Shown: piece by piece, positions 61,722 through 64,000 of the stretch
How the letters are laid out: every line of letters starts with the position of its first letter
How positions within the stretch are numbered: position 1 is the first letter of the stretch
Source: Pacificibacter maritimus
GTDB taxonomy: Bacteria > Pseudomonadota > Alphaproteobacteria > Rhodobacterales > Rhodobacteraceae
Direction of reading: 5' to 3'
NCBI RefSeq assembly: GCF_003814915.1
Contig: NZ_RKQK01000001.1
Coordinates: forward strand, 946,031-1,010,030
DNA length: 64,000 bases
Translations under genes and position numbers: made by a program
Notes under the pieces: generated by a model
Databases searched by the model: none
What the model saw: only the letters and a program-made list of their open reading frames with translations
Told to the model about the DNA's origin: nothing

Positions 61722-62945
61722 ATGCTCGGACTAAACAAAAAGGACGCAACATTCTTGTTGATCGTCGTGCTTCTCACGCTCTTTACCCCAATTATCATGC
61801 AACCTTTTGCGGCCAATTCTGGCCTAGACCAGTTCAATGGCGGCTATCCTGATTTGATGCAAAAAGTTGCGATCTTTGGCATCTTTGCTGTTGGGTTTAA
61901 CATTCTCTTTGGCCTCACTGGGTACCTATCCTTTGGCCATGCCGCCTTTCTGGGTGTGGGATCATACGCAGCGGTTTGGATGTTTAAACTGCTGACGATG
62001 AATGTCATTCCCGCCATTCTTTTGGCGATGGTTGTCTCTGGCCTTTTGGCTGTGGTGATCGGCTTTATCTCGCTGCGCCGTTCAGGAATTTACTTTTCAA
62101 TTCTGACACTTGCCTTTGCACAGATGTGTTACAAACTAGCCTATTCTGTGCTGACGCCTATCACAAACGGCGAAACAGGTTTGCAACTGGCGCTAAGCGA
62201 TCCACGCATTTTAGATGGCACGAATGAAAGCGCGTCTTTGCCTGTGACCAATATCTTTGGCTTGGCGATGAACAGTTCCTATAAGGTCGAAGCGCTCAAC
62301 CGCGTGTTTACCTTTAATGTCGGTTTCTACTTTTGCGGCATCGTTGCGATCTTGGCTTTTTACATCGCTATTCGCCTGTTTCGCTCGCCCTTTGGCATGA
62401 TGTTGCGCGCGGTCAAAACAAATCAACAGCGCATGAATTACATGGGTCTGAACACCCGCCCCTACACATTAGCCGCTTTCGTGATTTCAGGCATGTATGC
62501 GGGTCTTGCAGGTGGATTGCTGGCAGCAATGGACCCATTGGCAGGCGCTGACCGTATGCTTTGGACCGCATCAGGCGAGGTTGTTATCATGACGATCCTT
62601 GGCGGCGCGGGCACTTTGATGGGGCCAGTTTTAGGCGCAGGTGTGATCAAATACCTTGAAAACATCTTCTCCAAGATCAACGAAAGCGTGCTGCATTCTT
62701 GGTTCCACTGGTTGCCTGATGGGCTTGAGCACGCTGTCGTTTGGGTATTTGCCCGCTTCACAGGCGAAGGCTGGCACCTGACATTGGGCCTGACCTTTAT
62801 GCTGGTTGTTACATTCTTGCCCGGTGGATTGGTGGAAGGCACGCGCCGTATCAAATCCCTCATGGCGCGCCTGCGCAGGCCAAAAGCTGGCCGCACGGAA
62901 CCCAAAGCGGATGATCAACCATCCCCTTTCAAAAAACCACTTTAA
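61722..62945 (+). CDS. livM: Liv-type ABC transporter permease (LivM)
   Basis: The second inner-membrane subunit, 407 residues, with about ten helices. LivM blocks are [161 protein letters not shown]. The tail is basic ([13 protein letters not shown]). It is followed by livG after 12 bases, with an AAGGAGG ribosome site. Confidence 0.93.
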   Translation: MLGLNKKDATFLLIVVLLTLFTPIIMQPFAANSGLDQFNGGYPDLMQKVAIFGIFAVGFNILFGLTGYLSFGHAAFLGVGSYAAVWMFKLLTMNVIPAILLAMVVSGLLAVVIGFISLRRSGIYFSILTLAFAQMCYKLAYSVLTPITNGETGLQLALSDPRILDGTNESASLPVTNIFGLAMNSSYKVEALNRVFTFNVGFYFCGIVAILAFYIAIRLFRSPFGMMLRAVKTNQQRMNYMGLNTRPYTLAAFVISGMYAGLAGGLLAAMDPLAGADRMLWTASGEVVIMTILGGAGTLMGPVLGAGVIKYLENIFSKINESVLHSWFHWLPDGLEHAVVWVFARFTGEGWHLTLGLTFMLVVTFLPGGLVEGTRRIKSLMARLRRPKAGRTEPKADDQPSPFKKPL

Positions 62946-62957
62946 GGAGGCATCATA

Positions 62958-63719
62958 ATGGGAATTCTTGAAGTCAAAAATATCAACAAACGCTTTGGCG
63001 GCTTGCAAGCCTTAGGGGATGTAAATCTGTCCGTAAAAGAAAACTCGGTTCATGCCATTATTGGACCGAACGGCGCTGGAAAATCCACTTTGCTCAATTG
63101 TTTGGTCGGAAAGCTTATGCCCGACACAGGGTCGGTGACATTTGACGGGCAATCGCTTTTGGGGCGCAAGCCGCATGAAATCAACCAACTTGGGATCAGC
63201 CGCGTGTTTCAAACGCCTGAAATATTTGGCGATCTCACTGTGATGGAAAACGTGCTGATCCCTTGTTTTGCCAAACGCGATGGGGCCTTTCGACTTAATG
63301 CTTTGACCAGCATTGCGCAGGAACCTGATGTGCGTGCAAAGGCTGAACAGATGTTGATCGATGTAAATATGATCGACAAACGTCATATGCAGGGATCGTC
63401 CCTGTCGCGCGGTGACAAACGCCGATTGGAAATGGCGATGTGTCTGGCCCAAGATCCACGCCTTTTGTTATTGGATGAACCAACGGCTGGCATGGCGCGC
63501 GCGGACACGAACAACACCATCGATCTGCTCAAGGAAATCCATGAAAAGCGCGACATCACCATGGCGATTATCGAACACGATATGCATGTGGTGTTTTCAC
63601 TGGCGGATCGGATCACGGTCTTAGCCCAAGGCACACCACTCGTCGAAGACACGCCAGACAATATCAAAGGCCACCCCAAGGTCAAAGAAGCCTATCTGGG
63701 CGAAACGCAGCAAGTTTAG
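62958..63719 (+). CDS. livG: Liv-type ABC transporter ATPase (LivG)
   Basis: One of the two ATPases, 253 residues. Walker A is GPNGAGKSTLLNCLVG (about 34-49), the Q-loop region RVFQTPEIFGDLTVMENVLIPC, the signature is SSLSRGDKRRLEMAMCLA (a slight variant of LSGGQ, reading LSRGD), and Walker B LLLLDEPTAGMARADT. The switch histidine is in IEHDMHVVFSLADRITVLAQG, and the C-terminal NIKGHPKVKEAYLG is LivG-typical. It lies between livM and livF, with the livF start 11 bases after its stop. Confidence 0.94.
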   Translation: MGILEVKNINKRFGGLQALGDVNLSVKENSVHAIIGPNGAGKSTLLNCLVGKLMPDTGSVTFDGQSLLGRKPHEINQLGISRVFQTPEIFGDLTVMENVLIPCFAKRDGAFRLNALTSIAQEPDVRAKAEQMLIDVNMIDKRHMQGSSLSRGDKRRLEMAMCLAQDPRLLLLDEPTAGMARADTNNTIDLLKEIHEKRDITMAIIEHDMHVVFSLADRITVLAQGTPLVEDTPDNIKGHPKVKEAYLGETQQV

Positions 63720-63730
63720 GAGCGCGCATC

Positions 63731-64000
63731 ATGGCCGAAAAAGTTCTAGATATACCAAAAAACATCAATGCCAATCATGCCGAAACCGCGCCCGCGTATT
63801 TTTCGGTTTGGGATTTGCATGCCTATTACGGCGAAAGCTATATCGTTCAGGGCATTTCTTTTAACATTCACGAGGGCGAAATCCTTGCCCTTTTGGGGCG
63901 CAACGGTGCGGGCAAAACATCCACCCTGCGCGCGATCGCCCGCTTGGATGATCCGATGGTGACACGCGGTGAAATTTGGCTTGATCACCAACACCTGCAC
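63731..64000 (+). CDS. livF: Liv-type ABC transporter ATPase (LivF), N-terminal part
   Basis: The gene runs off the right edge; 90 codons are seen. A N-terminal extension (MAEKVLDIPKNINANHAETAPAY) precedes the LivF start WDLHAYYGESYIVQGISFNIHEGEILALLGRNGAGKTSTLRAIARLDDP, where GRNGAGKTS is the Walker A. The extension of about 25 residues is longer than usual, and the real start could be further in, but ATG 63731 is the first after livG. It completes the usual order K-H-M-G-F. Confidence 0.9.
   Translation, partial: MAEKVLDIPKNINANHAETAPAYFSVWDLHAYYGESYIVQGISFNIHEGEILALLGRNGAGKTSTLRAIARLDDPMVTRGEIWLDHQHLH

Overview
The window looks like a chromosome segment from an alphaproteobacterium of the order Rhodobacterales, most likely the marine Roseobacter group. 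The signs are a B12-dependent class II ribonucleotide reductase, TRAP and Liv-type transporters, an ScfR-like acyl-CoA regulator, PhoX, an Entner-Doudoroff pair, several small proteins typical of that order (DUF2849, DUF934, DUF2852, RSP_2648-type PIN, DUF6525-like), and FnrL-, Pho- and NrdR-type sites. Base composition is close to half G+C by eye, low for the group. I saw no insertion sequence, prophage, rRNA operon or CRISPR array. Genes are dense, mostly intact, and evenly ordinary in composition.

Layout. 1-3.5 kb: tail of a DedA protein, an M48 protease, and on the minus strand a PIN protein, an RlmI-like rRNA methyltransferase and a lipoprotein. 3.6-8.1 kb: a 53-residue minus-strand gene, then edd and eda. 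These share a TTAGCGCTAA operator and are separated by a reverse-oriented flavin oxidoreductase. 8.2-15.5 kb: a DUF442 phosphatase-like protein, glnE, a DUF2852 gene behind three related palindromes, an RDD protein and the N-degron transferase bpt. 15.7-23.2 kb: a TRAP transporter of the 2-oxo-acid (TakP-like) kind with very long permeases, opposite a Cache-domain two-component system, then a DoxX protein. 23.4-28.5 kb: phoX with a triple Pho box, then an ilv operon with a Leu/Val leader peptide and attenuator and a lipoprotein-like gene wedged between ilvI and ilvN.

28.6-39.8 kb: an XRE-type regulator, an OB-like small protein, a possible structured RNA, nrdJ with a 1-kb gene-free upstream region, tRNA-Pro(UGG), a DUF192 protein, a double cold-shock protein, pdxH, fabI, a LysE exporter and gpt. 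40-48.2 kb: ppiD-trpE, then an AsnC-type regulator divergent from a sulfur assimilation operon (DUF2849, cysI, APS-reductase-type cysH, DUF934, fpr). 48.3-50.4 kb: a hendecad-repeat lipoprotein, infC with a non-AUG start, and a gene-free patch with a perfect FNR box, a pyrimidine-rich stretch and a terminator, which together suggest an oxygen-responsive small RNA. 50.4-64 kb: a FadJ-like protein with degenerate active-site motifs, an orphan FliM-like C-ring protein, a transporter-coupled histidine kinase with its response regulator, scfR, and a divergent Liv-type ABC operon that runs off the window inside livF.

How it fits together: many units pair a transporter or pathway with its own regulator (TRAP with a two-component system, the Liv operon with ScfR, the cys operon with an AsnC protein). 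Several show readable cis-regulation: a LacI-like operator for sugar-acid catabolism, a Pho box for phosphate, attenuation for branched-chain amino acids, and NrdR- and FNR-type boxes. The most promising undescribed element is the predicted FNR-controlled small RNA near 50.15-50.34 kb. The hendecad lipoprotein, the gene between ilvI and ilvN, and the degenerate FadJ-like protein are next.
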